A stretch of 64,000 nucleotides of DNA from Clostridia bacterium (lineage in GTDB: Bacteria; Bacillota; Clostridia; Oscillospirales; Acutalibacteraceae). Of this stretch, positions 26,658 to 34,251 are shown piece by piece. The position numbers were made by a program, and so were the translations under genes. Below the pieces are notes generated by a model. The model was not told the DNA's origin. It worked only from the letters and a program-made list of their open reading frames with translations, and ran no database searches. Every line of letters starts with the position of its first letter. Position 1 is the first letter of the stretch. Location: contig JAFQRA010000011.1 of the NCBI GenBank assembly GCA_017410325.1, positions 1 to 64,000 on the forward strand. Direction: 5' to 3'.

Positions 26658-27128
26658 ATGAAAAACAAACTGACATTCAGAAAATTAAAAATCGAAGAGC
26701 TCGGCATACTTACTGAACTGTTCAACTATAAGAATATTGATGAAATGATTGAAGAAAACACCGAAAACATTTTAAACGAAGTTCGTGATATTTTTGTTCT
26801 GTTTTATGAAGATAAATTAATCGGTGAACTACACATTTCTTACGAAAACGAAAACCACTTATTCGCTCAAAAGGGCAAAAGAGCCTATCTCTTTGCCTAC
26901 AGAATACACAAGGATTTTCAAGGACAGGGATTCGGCAAAATGCTTTTGGAAAGCACTTTGAAAGAACTTGAAAAGCAAGGCTATTATGAATTTACCGTAG
27001 GCGTTGAAGATGACAATATCCGTGCAAGATATATTTATGAAAAGTACGGATTTGATACGGTTATTTCACGACAGAAAGAAAGCTATCAAGGCGACAGTTA
27101 TGAATATGATTTGTTGTTAAAATATTAA
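26658..27128 (+). CDS. GNAT family N-acetyltransferase
   Basis: A 156-residue GNAT protein. The acetyl-CoA motif HKDFQGQGFGKMLLE (motif A) and the C-terminal NIRARYIYEKYGFD (motif B) are clear. The substrate is unknown. AT-rich codon use, unlike the genes after it, and directly next to a repeat element, so acquired DNA is plausible. Confidence 0.87.
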   Translation: MKNKLTFRKLKIEELGILTELFNYKNIDEMIEENTENILNEVRDIFVLFYEDKLIGELHISYENENHLFAQKGKRAYLFAYRIHKDFQGQGFGKMLLESTLKELEKQGYYEFTVGVEDDNIRARYIYEKYGFDTVISRQKESYQGDSYEYDLLLKY

Positions 27129-27151
27129 CTCACACGAAAGGAAAGAAAAAT

Positions 27152-27508
27152 ATGAAGGTTTCCGAAATTATGAAAGTGCTTGATGCCGAGCTGGTTTACG
27201 GCGAGGAGTTTCTCGACAGAGAGGTTCATTCCGCCTGCGGCAGCGATATGATGAGCGACGTGCTGGCTTACGTCAAGGAGCAGGCAGTACTGCTGACGGG
27301 TCTTGTTAATCCGCAGGTTGTACGCACGGCTGAAATGATGGATATGAAGTGCATCGTTTTTGTCCGCGGCAAAAGCCCCGACCTTGGTATGATTGAGCTG
27401 GCTGAGGAAAACGGAATTCCCCTGCTCAAAACCAAGCGTGAAATGTTCACCTCCTGCGGTATTCTTTACGAAAACGGTCTGCGCGGCGGCGCACACAGAC
27501 CCGAATAA
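27152..27508 (+). CDS. DRTGG-domain protein 1 of the sensory hydrogenase operon
   Basis: A 118-residue single-domain protein resembling the DRTGG domain (PF07085 type): MKVSEIMKVLDAELVYGEE, SDMMSDVLAYVKEQAVLLTGLVNPQVVRTAEMMDMKCIVFVRGKSP, ENGIPLLKTK. Such domains are thought to be ligand-binding or regulatory. GAAAGGAAAG precedes the ATG. It is first of a five-gene operon in which a second, smaller DRTGG-like protein appears at 29443. Confidence 0.75.
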   Translation: MKVSEIMKVLDAELVYGEEFLDREVHSACGSDMMSDVLAYVKEQAVLLTGLVNPQVVRTAEMMDMKCIVFVRGKSPDLGMIELAEENGIPLLKTKREMFTSCGILYENGLRGGAHRPE

Positions 27509-27523
27509 GGGAGGGCAGACGGT

Positions 27524-27949
27524 ATGAGTGAAGCTATAAAGTTGCATTACGATGTTGACGGCAGGGACTTCACACGTGCAGGTGAGGCTTCCGGCAAAAT
27601 CAAAAAAACGCTTAAGGATATAGGCTTTCCGCCCGAAATTATCCGCAACACGGCAATTGCCGTTTACGAGGCGGAAATCAACCTTGTAATTCACGCAGGC
27701 GGCGGCGAAATTGACGTTGAAATCGCCCCCGACTACGTTGAGGTTATTCTCACCGACCACGGCCCGGGCATTGAAAACGTTGAGCTTGCAATGCAGGAGG
27801 GCTACTCCACCGCCCCCGACCAGGTGCGTGCGCTGGGCTTCGGCGCAGGTATGGGCCTGCCCAACATTAAAAAATATACAGATGAAATGAAAATTGATAC
27901 CGTCCTTGGCGAAGGCACGGTAATGACGCTTAAAATTTATGTTAAGTAG
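27524..27949 (+). CDS. Anti-sigma-factor-type ATP-binding protein (HATPase)
   Basis: A 141-residue stand-alone GHKL ATPase domain like RsbW/SpoIIAB. N-box-like YEAEINLVIHA, G1 box DHGPGI and G2 box GFGAGMGLPNIKKY are present, and no His-phosphorylation domain. It could be a serine kinase/anti-sigma factor or a sensor partner of the hydrogenase-like protein. GAGGG precedes the ATG. It follows the first DRTGG gene by 15 bases. Confidence 0.85.
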   Translation: MSEAIKLHYDVDGRDFTRAGEASGKIKKTLKDIGFPPEIIRNTAIAVYEAEINLVIHAGGGEIDVEIAPDYVEVILTDHGPGIENVELAMQEGYSTAPDQVRALGFGAGMGLPNIKKYTDEMKIDTVLGEGTVMTLKIYVK

Positions 27950-28130
27950 GGAGCGACGCCCCCGTCGCTCCGTTATGAAATATTATATCAAATTTACGGT
28001 GAGATGTAGGGAACGCTCTTGAGCGTTCCGTTAAGCTACATCAGACCTCGCGGAACGGTCAAGACCGTTCCCTGCGCTATCATTTTAAATTGATATATCG
28101 TAACACGGACGACCAAAGGTCGCCCCTACC
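27947..28130. repeat. GTAGGG-family palindromes within the hydrogenase operon
   Basis: The 198-base gap between the ATPase and hydrogenase genes contains four palindromic units: GTAGGGAGCGAC...GTCGCTCC, GTAGGGAACGCTC...GAGCGTTCC, CGGAACGGTC...GACCGTTCC, and 28106-28130 (GGACGACC...GGTCGCCCCTAC). The last is nearly the same as 45801-45825. It interrupts an otherwise compact operon. Confidence 0.8.
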
Positions 28131-28147
28131 GAATTTTGGAGGCAAAA

Positions 28148-29446
28148 ATGTCAGATTTCTACCATTCCGTGCGGTTGGACTCGGAAAAATGCCGTGGCTG
28201 TACAAACTGCATCAAGCGTTGTCCCACGGGCGCAATCCGAGTGCGTGAAGGTAAGGCGCATATAATCAAAGAACGTTGTATTGACTGCGGCGAATGTATC
28301 CGTGTGTGCCCGTACCACGCAAAATCAGCCGAATACGATTCACTTGAAGAAATACATAAATTCAAATACAAGGTTGCCGTGCCTGCGCCTGCGCTTTACG
28401 GCCAGTTCAACAACCTTGACGACGTGGACTACGTGCTGACCGCGCTTAAAAAGCTCGGCTTTGACGACGTTGTTGAAGTTGCAAAGGCGGCAGAGCTTGT
28501 AAGCGATGCCACGAGGAAGCTTTTTGAGCAGGGTATACTCAGAAAGCCGGTAATTTCTTCCGCCTGCCCTGCGGTAGTAAGGCTGATAAGGGTAAATTAC
28601 CCCAACCTTATCGAACACGTTGTACCGCTGACCTCACCTATGGAGGTTGCAGGAGGAATAGCAAGAGAAAAGGCAAGGAAGGAAACGGGCTTAAGCGATG
28701 AGGATATCGGCGTGTTTTTCATTTCGCCGTGCCCTGCTAAAATCACGGCGCTCAAATCCCCCGTATGCCTTGAAAAATCCAACCTCAACGGCGCAATCGC
28801 AATCAAGGACATCTACCCTGCCCTTGTGCACGAGATGAACCACCTGACCGAAACACAGCCCATAAAGGATTCGGGCGTTATCGGTGTCGGCTGGGCTACG
28901 GGCGGCGGCGAGGCAAATTCACTGCTCAAGGACAACTGCCTTGCGGCAGACGGAATTGACAACGTAATAAACATTCTCAACGAGCTTGAGGACGAAAAGC
29001 TGCCCGATATTGATTTTATCGAGCTCAACGCCTGTACGGGCGGCTGTGTCGGCGGTGCGCTGACCTATGAAAATCCCTACGTTGCAAAGGCGAGAATAAA
29101 GCGCCTGCGCAAGTACCTGCCCGTTTCCTGCAACCGCCTTGACACCGTTGACGTGCCCGACAATATGTTCTGGCACAAGACACTTGTTGCAACTGACGTT
29201 ATGAAGCTTGCGGACACCGTGCCCGAGGCGATGAGAAAAATGGCAGAAAAGCGTGAAATTCTCGACAAGCTTCCCGGCCTGGACTGCGGTACCTGCGGTG
29301 CACCCTCGTGTGCGGCGCTTGCAGACGATATCGTACGCGGCTTCGCCTCGGAAAAGGACTGCGTCTTTATGCTGCGTGACCAGCTCAGCGGAATTGACCG
29401 TGAGCTTATTCCTGCTCCCTACAGAGCAAAAGAAAAGGACGAATGA
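28148..29446 (+). CDS. HydS-like [FeFe]-hydrogenase homologue (sensory type) lacking a PAS domain
   Basis: A 432-residue iron-sulphur protein; start at 28148 set by GGAGG (28138-28142). Two N-terminal [4Fe-4S] ferredoxin motifs (C15, C18, C21, C25 and C44, C47, C50, C54) precede an H-cluster domain. Its motifs deviate as in group C sensory hydrogenases: L1 reads SSACP (Ala139 replaces the proton-relay Cys, Cys140 kept), L2 SPCPAK (Cys195, Lys198), L3 ELNACTGGC (Asn in place of Met, Cys296 and Cys300 kept). A C-terminal cluster motif follows (C380, C383, C388, C405). All four H-cluster ligating Cys positions appear present. Known HydS proteins continue into a PAS domain; this one stops. A role in sensing H2 or redox state, not bulk H2 production, is inferred. 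Confidence 0.82.
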   Translation: MSDFYHSVRLDSEKCRGCTNCIKRCPTGAIRVREGKAHIIKERCIDCGECIRVCPYHAKSAEYDSLEEIHKFKYKVAVPAPALYGQFNNLDDVDYVLTALKKLGFDDVVEVAKAAELVSDATRKLFEQGILRKPVISSACPAVVRLIRVNYPNLIEHVVPLTSPMEVAGGIAREKARKETGLSDEDIGVFFISPCPAKITALKSPVCLEKSNLNGAIAIKDIYPALVHEMNHLTETQPIKDSGVIGVGWATGGGEANSLLKDNCLAADGIDNVINILNELEDEKLPDIDFIELNACTGGCVGGALTYENPYVAKARIKRLRKYLPVSCNRLDTVDVPDNMFWHKTLVATDVMKLADTVPEAMRKMAEKREILDKLPGLDCGTCGAPSCAALADDIVRGFASEKDCVFMLRDQLSGIDRELIPAPYRAKEKDE

Positions 29447-29781
29447 TTATGACAGTAAAAACACTTATAGAAGAATTTTCGCTTGAGGTTCTCTGCGGCG
29501 CTGAGCTGGCAGAGGAAAAGCAAATCACGGGCGGCTACTGCGGCGACCTTCTGAGCTGGGTTATGTCCAAGGCCAAAGAGGGCGACTGCTGGCTGACCGT
29601 TATGGGTAACGTAAACTCCGTCGGCGTTGCCGTACTTGCCGATGTTGCCTGCATACTGCTCACCGAAAACGCCGTGTTTGACGATGATGCCCTCACCCGC
29701 GCAAAGCAGAACGGCGTAATTGTTCTCCGCTCGGCAGAAAGCGCATTTGACCTGGGCGCAAGGATAGCAAAGCTGATATGA
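29443..29781 (+). CDS. DRTGG-domain protein 2 of the sensory hydrogenase operon
   Basis: A 112-residue protein related to the product at 27152 (MTVKTLIEEFSLEVLCG..., YCGDLLSWVMSKAKEGDCWLTVMGNVNSVGVAVLADVACILL). It has the same fold-type pattern of a short helical start, a GD-LLSxVM segment and hydrophobic strands. ATG 29443 overlaps the hydrogenase stop (ATGA); ATG 29449 is a second choice. It overlaps the PHP gene by four bases. Confidence 0.72.
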   Translation: MIMTVKTLIEEFSLEVLCGAELAEEKQITGGYCGDLLSWVMSKAKEGDCWLTVMGNVNSVGVAVLADVACILLTENAVFDDDALTRAKQNGVIVLRSAESAFDLGARIAKLI

Positions 29782-30488
29782 GCCTGTTTTACGATTTTCA
29801 CATTCACTCCTGCCTCTCACCCTGCGCCGAGGAGGATATGACACCGTACAACCTCGTCAACCTTTCGGCAATTATGGGTATGCAGGCCATAGCCCTCACC
29901 GACCACAACTCCTGCCAGAACTGCGGTGCGGCTATGCGGGCAGGCGAGCAGGCAGGAATAACCGTAATTCCCGGTATGGAGCTTTGTACCTGCGAGGAAG
30001 TACACATCGTGTGCCTTTTTGAAGAATTGAAAGCGGCAGAGGAGTTTTCCGATTTTGTTCTGCGTGGCGCTCCGCAGATTAAGAACAAGCCCGAAATTTT
30101 CGGCACGCAGTTAATAATGGACGAAACCGACAAGGTGCTCGGCGAGCAGGAATTATTGCTGACCATGGCGAGCAGTATTTCGATTGACAGCGTTGAAAAA
30201 CTTGTTGACGGCTACGGCGGAGTGTGCTATCCTGCACATATAGACCGAAGCAGCTACAGCGTTATTTCCAACCTCGGTATGATAACCCCCGAAATGGGCT
30301 TTGAGGTTGCCGAGGTTTCGCCTATGGGCGACGTACACGCCCTGAAAGAGAAATTTCCCGTGTTGAACGATATGAAAATTCTCACCTCGTCCGATGCTCA
30401 CAGACTTGAAAGCCTGCGTCCGGCCGAGTTGAGCCTTCACACGGAAAACAACATAAAAAGCATTATCAAGCATTTAAAAAACAGATAA
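29778..30488 (+). CDS. PHP-domain phosphoesterase
   Basis: A 236-residue PHP-domain hydrolase with the metal motifs HIH (His8, His10), LTDHN (Asp42, His43), GMEL, PAHIDR and SSDAHR near the C-terminus. PHP proteins hydrolyse phosphate esters; the substrate is unknown. PHP genes accompany sensory hydrogenases in several clostridia, which fits its overlap with the DRTGG gene. Confidence 0.85.
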   Translation: MSLFYDFHIHSCLSPCAEEDMTPYNLVNLSAIMGMQAIALTDHNSCQNCGAAMRAGEQAGITVIPGMELCTCEEVHIVCLFEELKAAEEFSDFVLRGAPQIKNKPEIFGTQLIMDETDKVLGEQELLLTMASSISIDSVEKLVDGYGGVCYPAHIDRSSYSVISNLGMITPEMGFEVAEVSPMGDVHALKEKFPVLNDMKILTSSDAHRLESLRPAELSLHTENNIKSIIKHLKNR

Positions 30489-30504
30489 GAAAGGAAAGAG
30501 AAAA

Positions 30505-31410
30505 ATGAAAAAAGGACTTTGTATTCTGCTTGTTTTTGCCGTAATTTTCTGCCTTGCGGCCTGCGGCAAAAACGGAAACAAGGGCGAAATTTACACTCCG
30601 CCCCAAACAGAGGTTATAACCTTTGAGGACGGCGAAAGCGCCGTTTACGAGGTTATTACGGATGCCGAGGGTGAGCCCGTAACAGATGATGAGGGTCAGA
30701 CCGAGCTTGTGCCATACGACCCGCCCGTAACTGAGGACGGCGGCTACATTGTAACAACCCCCGAAGGCGAAACAATCAAACAGTCACAAACAACGGTTGC
30801 ACAGAGTGTAGAGGTTGACCGTGATTTTATTGACCTGACCACCGCACCCGCCGCAAACGAAACAACAAAAAGCGGTGAAACAACAAACAAAGAAGAAACA
30901 ACCACCAAGCCTGCCGATACCACAACCGCAAACGGCGGTGCACTCCAGACCCCCAACACCGACAAGGAGCCCACAACGCTCAAGGAAATTCCCGAAGGCG
31001 AAACCTACGCTCTCAACGGTACACTTTCAAAGGAAGATGCACATAAGCTTGCAGGCATACTCAACATCTCCAACCCCTTTGATGCGGCACTCGCCACAGG
31101 CGATTTTTACCTTGCGGAGGAAAAGCTTCCCGACTACCTCAGAAGCATTGAAAATGCAGTCAAGAGCATAAAAGCCGACAAAAAGCTGTACGAATACGTC
31201 GGCAATAAAAACCTGCAGCTGTGGTATGACTATATGGTCGAAGCCGCTGACAGATACGCCGTATTTATGGGTATTGTAAGAGGTACGGAAGGCGAAAAGC
31301 CCGGAAAGGCTTTCTATGCAACCTACGAGGATTTCCAGAATTATTACCGCTACTCACTTCAGGTTTATTACCATATGCTAAACGGTGCGGAAAGAATAAT
31401 GTATTCGTAA
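30505..31410 (+). CDS. Lipoprotein with Thr-rich linker and TDxxGExVTD repeat
   Basis: A 301-residue predicted lipoprotein; lipobox LAAC with Cys20 after a basic/hydrophobic signal. Residues 48-68 carry one copy of the VTDxxGExVTDDEG repeat that occurs three times in the anchored protein at 4252-5274. A Thr/Ala/Glu linker (about 105-160) leads to a helical C-terminal domain of about 130 residues (LSKEDAHKLAGILNISNPFDAAL onward). No function recognised. AAGGAAAGAG precedes the ATG. It follows the PHP gene by 16 bases and ends at a strong terminator. Confidence 0.8.
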   Translation: MKKGLCILLVFAVIFCLAACGKNGNKGEIYTPPQTEVITFEDGESAVYEVITDAEGEPVTDDEGQTELVPYDPPVTEDGGYIVTTPEGETIKQSQTTVAQSVEVDRDFIDLTTAPAANETTKSGETTNKEETTTKPADTTTANGGALQTPNTDKEPTTLKEIPEGETYALNGTLSKEDAHKLAGILNISNPFDAALATGDFYLAEEKLPDYLRSIENAVKSIKADKKLYEYVGNKNLQLWYDYMVEAADRYAVFMGIVRGTEGEKPGKAFYATYEDFQNYYRYSLQVYYHMLNGAERIMYS

Positions 31411-31435
31411 TGTAATTTTAAACTTCACTAAAAAA

Positions 31436-31470
31436 ACTCTCCCGTGAGATAATCACAGGAGAGTTTTTTG
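31436..31470. terminator. Bidirectional terminator, lipoprotein / feo operon end
   Basis: Stem ACTCTCC (31436-31442) with GGAGAGT (31458-31464), extended by GTGA/TCAC, flanked by A6 and T6 runs. It lies between convergent genes. Confidence 0.88.
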
Positions 31471-31495
31471 ATGTATGTACGTTATAGGAGGAAAA

Positions 31496-31669
31496 TTATT
31501 CGTTTTCAGCGTGACCGCAGCCACAGCTGCAGCAGGAACAATTACCGCCGCAGGAGCCCGAATCGGGACAGCCTATGCACTTTTTGCCGCTTTTCTTGGC
31601 TTTGTAAACATAGGCACCCGCAAGGGCAACAATCAACAACACAACTGCAATAATAATAAAGTTTTCCAT
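31496..31669 (-). CDS. FeoB-associated Cys-rich membrane peptide
   Basis: A 57-residue peptide: a membrane helix (about residues 4-22, IIIAVVLLIVALAGAYVY), basic KAKKSGKK, then a Cys-rich tail with CIGC, CGGNC and SCCSCGCGH. This matches the FeoB-associated Cys-rich small membrane protein family. It begins 27 bases after feoB ends, on the same strand. AGGGGTG precedes the ATG. It probably helps FeoB-mediated ferrous iron uptake as a possible iron-binding accessory, as FeoC-like proteins do elsewhere. Confidence 0.88.
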   Translation of the reverse strand: MENFIIIAVVLLIVALAGAYVYKAKKSGKKCIGCPDSGSCGGNCSCCSCGCGHAENE

Positions 31670-31696
31670 TCGGACACCCCTTTCTTTTATTTGCCG

Positions 31697-33712
31697 TTAC
31701 TTCTTTGCCGCCGCTTTCCTTTTCGCTTTTTCTTCCTTTTCTTTTCTAGCCTGCTTATCTGCCTTAATGCTGAGCGCAACGAGAATTGTCACGAATACCG
31801 CAACGGCTGCAAGGCCGGGAACGAAACCCTTGCCGACAGTGCCTACCGTGATAAGCGTACCGAGCTGATATACGAGGAAACCGACGGTGAAGCCCGTACC
31901 GAGCTGAAGACCGATGCCCGCCAAAAGCCATTTTGCGCTTTTGAGCTCGCTGTTCATTGCGCCGATAGCCGCAAAGCAGGGCGGCGAGTAAAGGTTGAAC
32001 ATAAGATATGCAAGGGCGGCGGCCTTTGTAATTGCCATAACGCCTGCTACCTCGCTGCCCGTACCCTCAAGCATTGAAAGCTCCTCGGTATCAATAAGGT
32101 TTTCAAGGCCGACAAAGCACACGGCAAGCGTGCCGACGACGTTTTCCTTTGCGATAAAGCCCGTAACCGCTGCCGCGGCAAGCTGCCACGAGAGCACGCC
32201 GACAACCGGCACGAGAATATAGGCAAACGGGACTGCGATTGAAGCAAGTATTGAAGCATCAGCCGTTTCGGCAGGTTCAAATTTCCACGTAAAGCTCTGC
32301 ATAATCTGAACAGCCGTGTTGCAAAGCAGGATAATCGTAGCCGCCTTTACTATGTAAGCCCAGCCGCGGCTGCACATAGCCTTGACCGCTCTCCAAAGGC
32401 TGGGTGCCTTGTACTCGGGCAGCTCCATAATAAAGAAAGATTTTCTTGCGCCTGCACCCGTAATTTTATTTATAATCAGTGCACCGAAGAAGATTATGGC
32501 TATGCCGACGAAATACATCAGCGGCCCTACCCACGAAGCGTCCTCAAAAAATGCGCCTGCAAAAAGGGCAATAACGGGGAGCTTTGCACCGCAGGGCATA
32601 AAGGGCGCAAGCAAAGCAGTTGCTCTGCGTTCACGCTCGTTGCGGATTGTGCGGCAGGCCATAACGCCGGGAATTGCACAGCCCGTACCGATAACGAAGG
32701 GAATAACGGATTTTCCGCTCAGGCCAACTCTTTTGAATATCGGGTCAAGCACAACGGAAACACGTGCCATATATCCGCAATCCTCAAGCAAGGCAATGAG
32801 AAAGTACATAACCATAACGAGCGGAAGAAAGCCGATAACGGCAATCACGCCGCCGATTACACCGTCAACAAGCAGGGCGTAAAGAAGCGGATTTGCGTTT
32901 GCAAGCAGACCGCCTACCCATTCCTGCCCCTTTTCGAGCAGGGCAACGAGTGCGTCCGCAATCCAGACACCGGGGCCAGCCTGCGAAATCCAGAAAACGA
33001 GGAACATTACAACGGCAAAAATCGGAATACCGAGGATTTTGTTGGTAAGCACGGCATCTATTTTATCGTGAATATTTTTTTCTCGGGTGAATACCTTGCG
33101 CTTTTCAACTGCTTTTACGACGCCGTTTACAAACTCAAAACGCTTTCTGTCCGCCGCCTTGACGGAAGCTTTATCGTTCAGGTTTACAAAAGCGTTGGTG
33201 TAGGGTGCCTTCTGACCCCTGCCGATAAGGCTGACAGCGGCCTCAACAACCTTGTCAAGTCCCTCGCCCGTTGTGGAAACGGTCATAATAACGGGACAGC
33301 CGAGCTTTTGCGAAAGAGCAGCGGCGTCTATATCGGTTTCCTTCTTTTTATTGATATCCGTCTTGTTGAGCGCAACAACCACGGGGATATTGAGCTCAAG
33401 CAGCTGAGTTGTGAAGAAGAGGCTTCTGCTCAGATTCGTTGCATCGACAATATTAATAATCGCATCGGGCTTTTCGTTTCTGACGTAGTCGCTCGTAACG
33501 CTCTCCTCCGAGGTGAAGGGTGACATTGAATAAGCACCCGGAAGGTCAACGGCTATAAGCTCTGCACCGCTGTAAATGCTTTTTTTAACTGAGTGCTCCT
33601 TCTTGTCAACGGTAACACCCGCCCAGTTGCCGACCTTTTCGCTTTTGCCGGTAAGGGCGTTATACATAGTGGTTTTACCGCTGTTGGGGTTTCCCGCTAA
33701 AGCAATTCGCAT
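31697..33712 (-). CDS. feoB: Ferrous iron transporter FeoB
   Basis: A 671-residue GTPase-coupled Fe(II) transporter. The N-terminal G domain has G1 GNPNSGKT, G2 threonine in GVTV, G3 DLPG and G4 NKTD, followed by a helical GDI-like region and about ten C-terminal membrane helices. The gate segments GTGCAIPGVMACRTIRNERER and FMPCGAKLPV are present. GAGGAGG precedes ATG 33712. It lies downstream of feoA across a 103-base gap holding a hairpin and an operator-like palindrome. Confidence 0.95.
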   Translation of the reverse strand: MRIALAGNPNSGKTTMYNALTGKSEKVGNWAGVTVDKKEHSVKKSIYSGAELIAVDLPGAYSMSPFTSEESVTSDYVRNEKPDAIINIVDATNLSRSLFFTTQLLELNIPVVVALNKTDINKKKETDIDAAALSQKLGCPVIMTVSTTGEGLDKVVEAAVSLIGRGQKAPYTNAFVNLNDKASVKAADRKRFEFVNGVVKAVEKRKVFTREKNIHDKIDAVLTNKILGIPIFAVVMFLVFWISQAGPGVWIADALVALLEKGQEWVGGLLANANPLLYALLVDGVIGGVIAVIGFLPLVMVMYFLIALLEDCGYMARVSVVLDPIFKRVGLSGKSVIPFVIGTGCAIPGVMACRTIRNERERRATALLAPFMPCGAKLPVIALFAGAFFEDASWVGPLMYFVGIAIIFFGALIINKITGAGARKSFFIMELPEYKAPSLWRAVKAMCSRGWAYIVKAATIILLCNTAVQIMQSFTWKFEPAETADASILASIAVPFAYILVPVVGVLSWQLAAAAVTGFIAKENVVGTLAVCFVGLENLIDTEELSMLEGTGSEVAGVMAITKAAALAYLMFNLYSPPCFAAIGAMNSELKSAKWLLAGIGLQLGTGFTVGFLVYQLGTLITVGTVGKGFVPGLAAVAVFVTILVALSIKADKQARKEKEEKAKRKAAAKK

Positions 33713-33732
33713 TTCTGCTTCCTCCTCGTTTA

Positions 33733-33758
33733 TTGTGGTTAGCTAAGGCTAACCACAA
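33733..33758. promoter_or_regulatory. Operator-like palindrome 1 (feoB upstream)
   Basis: A perfect inverted repeat with 11-base arms, TTGTGGTTAGC and its complement, around TAAG. The core GTTAGC-n4-GCTAAC recurs at 34059 and 34154. The half-site resembles those of DtxR/IdeR/MntR metal repressors (GGTTAG), which suggests an iron or manganese operator for feoB. Confidence 0.65.
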
Positions 33759-33791
33759 GCCGTTAAAAAAAGTAATCGGCCGATTACTTTT
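33759..33791 (-). terminator. Attenuator-like hairpin between feoA and feoB
   Basis: A perfect 24-base palindrome centred on GGCC (33768-33791). On the minus strand it is followed by a run of T residues, so it could terminate part of the feoA transcripts before feoB. Confidence 0.6.
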
Positions 33792-33815
33792 GATATTTCA
33801 GTTTTGATGTGCCGA

Positions 33816-34034
33816 TTAACCAATAACCGTTATAGCCTCGGCAAGCTGCTTATCTACATTATATCTGCCGTCCTTGATAGTAACCACACAGCCGCCCTTA
33901 AGGCGTGAAATAACGGTAATGGGCTCTCCGCTGTAGCAGCCGAGAGAAAACAGGAAATCCTCCAGCTCCTCATCGTCTGTTTCAATGCGGTCGATTATGT
34001 ATTCTTTTCCTTCCTGTGCTGAAAACAGATTCAT
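33816..34034 (-). CDS. feoA: Ferrous iron transport protein A (FeoA)
   Basis: A 72-residue SH3-like FeoA protein: YIIDRIETDDEELEDFLFSLGCYSGEPITVISRLKGGCVVTIKDGRYNVDKQLAEAITV. FeoA assists FeoB at the inner membrane. GGAGAAATATT precedes the ATG. It is the first gene of the feo operon behind a strong promoter whose start region overlaps an operator-like palindrome. Confidence 0.93.
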   Translation of the reverse strand: MNLFSAQEGKEYIIDRIETDDEELEDFLFSLGCYSGEPITVISRLKGGCVVTIKDGRYNVDKQLAEAITVIG

Positions 34035-34058
34035 AATATTTCTCCGAAAATATAGTTG

Positions 34059-34074
34059 ATTAGCCTCTGCTAAC
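34059..34074. promoter_or_regulatory. Operator-like palindrome 2 (overlaps feoA transcription start)
   Basis: ATTAGC-CTCT-GCTAAC, imperfect copy of the GTTAGC-n4-GCTAAC motif. It sits 8 bases past the -10 box of the feoA promoter, where a bound repressor would block transcription. Confidence 0.65.
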
Positions 34075-34081
34075 TACTTAA

Positions 34082-34110
34082 ATTATATAACCGTATTTTT
34101 TCAAAGTCAA
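34082..34110 (-). promoter_or_regulatory. Promoter of the feo operon
   Basis: Minus-strand TTGACT (34105-34110), 17 bases, TATAAT (34082-34087). A near-consensus promoter placed directly upstream of palindrome 2. Confidence 0.8.
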
Positions 34111-34153
34111 CGCTCTTAAATGATATTTTTCAAATTCGGCAGTATGCCGAAAA

Positions 34154-34169
34154 GTTAGCTTGTGCTAAC
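34154..34169. promoter_or_regulatory. Operator-like palindrome 3
   Basis: A perfect GTTAGC-TTGT-GCTAAC copy, 44 bases upstream of the feo -35 box and about 30 bases upstream of a candidate promoter for the plus-strand gene at 34252. It may control either direction. Confidence 0.6.
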
Positions 34170-34199
34170 CCGCGGCATTTGTGTAAATTTACCATTCAC

Positions 34200-34228
34200 T
34201 TGAAATCCGACTGCACTTATGATATTGT
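34200..34228 (+). promoter_or_regulatory. Candidate promoter of the 34252 gene
   Basis: TTGAAA (34200-34205), 17 bases, TATTGT (34223-34228). Confidence 0.4.
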
Positions 34229-34251
34229 TATTTATATACAGAGGTGATACT

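Noticed and set aside
31475..32077. Long plus-strand frame over feoB
   Set aside because: It is the antisense shadow of feoB and the Cys-rich peptide, with no family resemblance.
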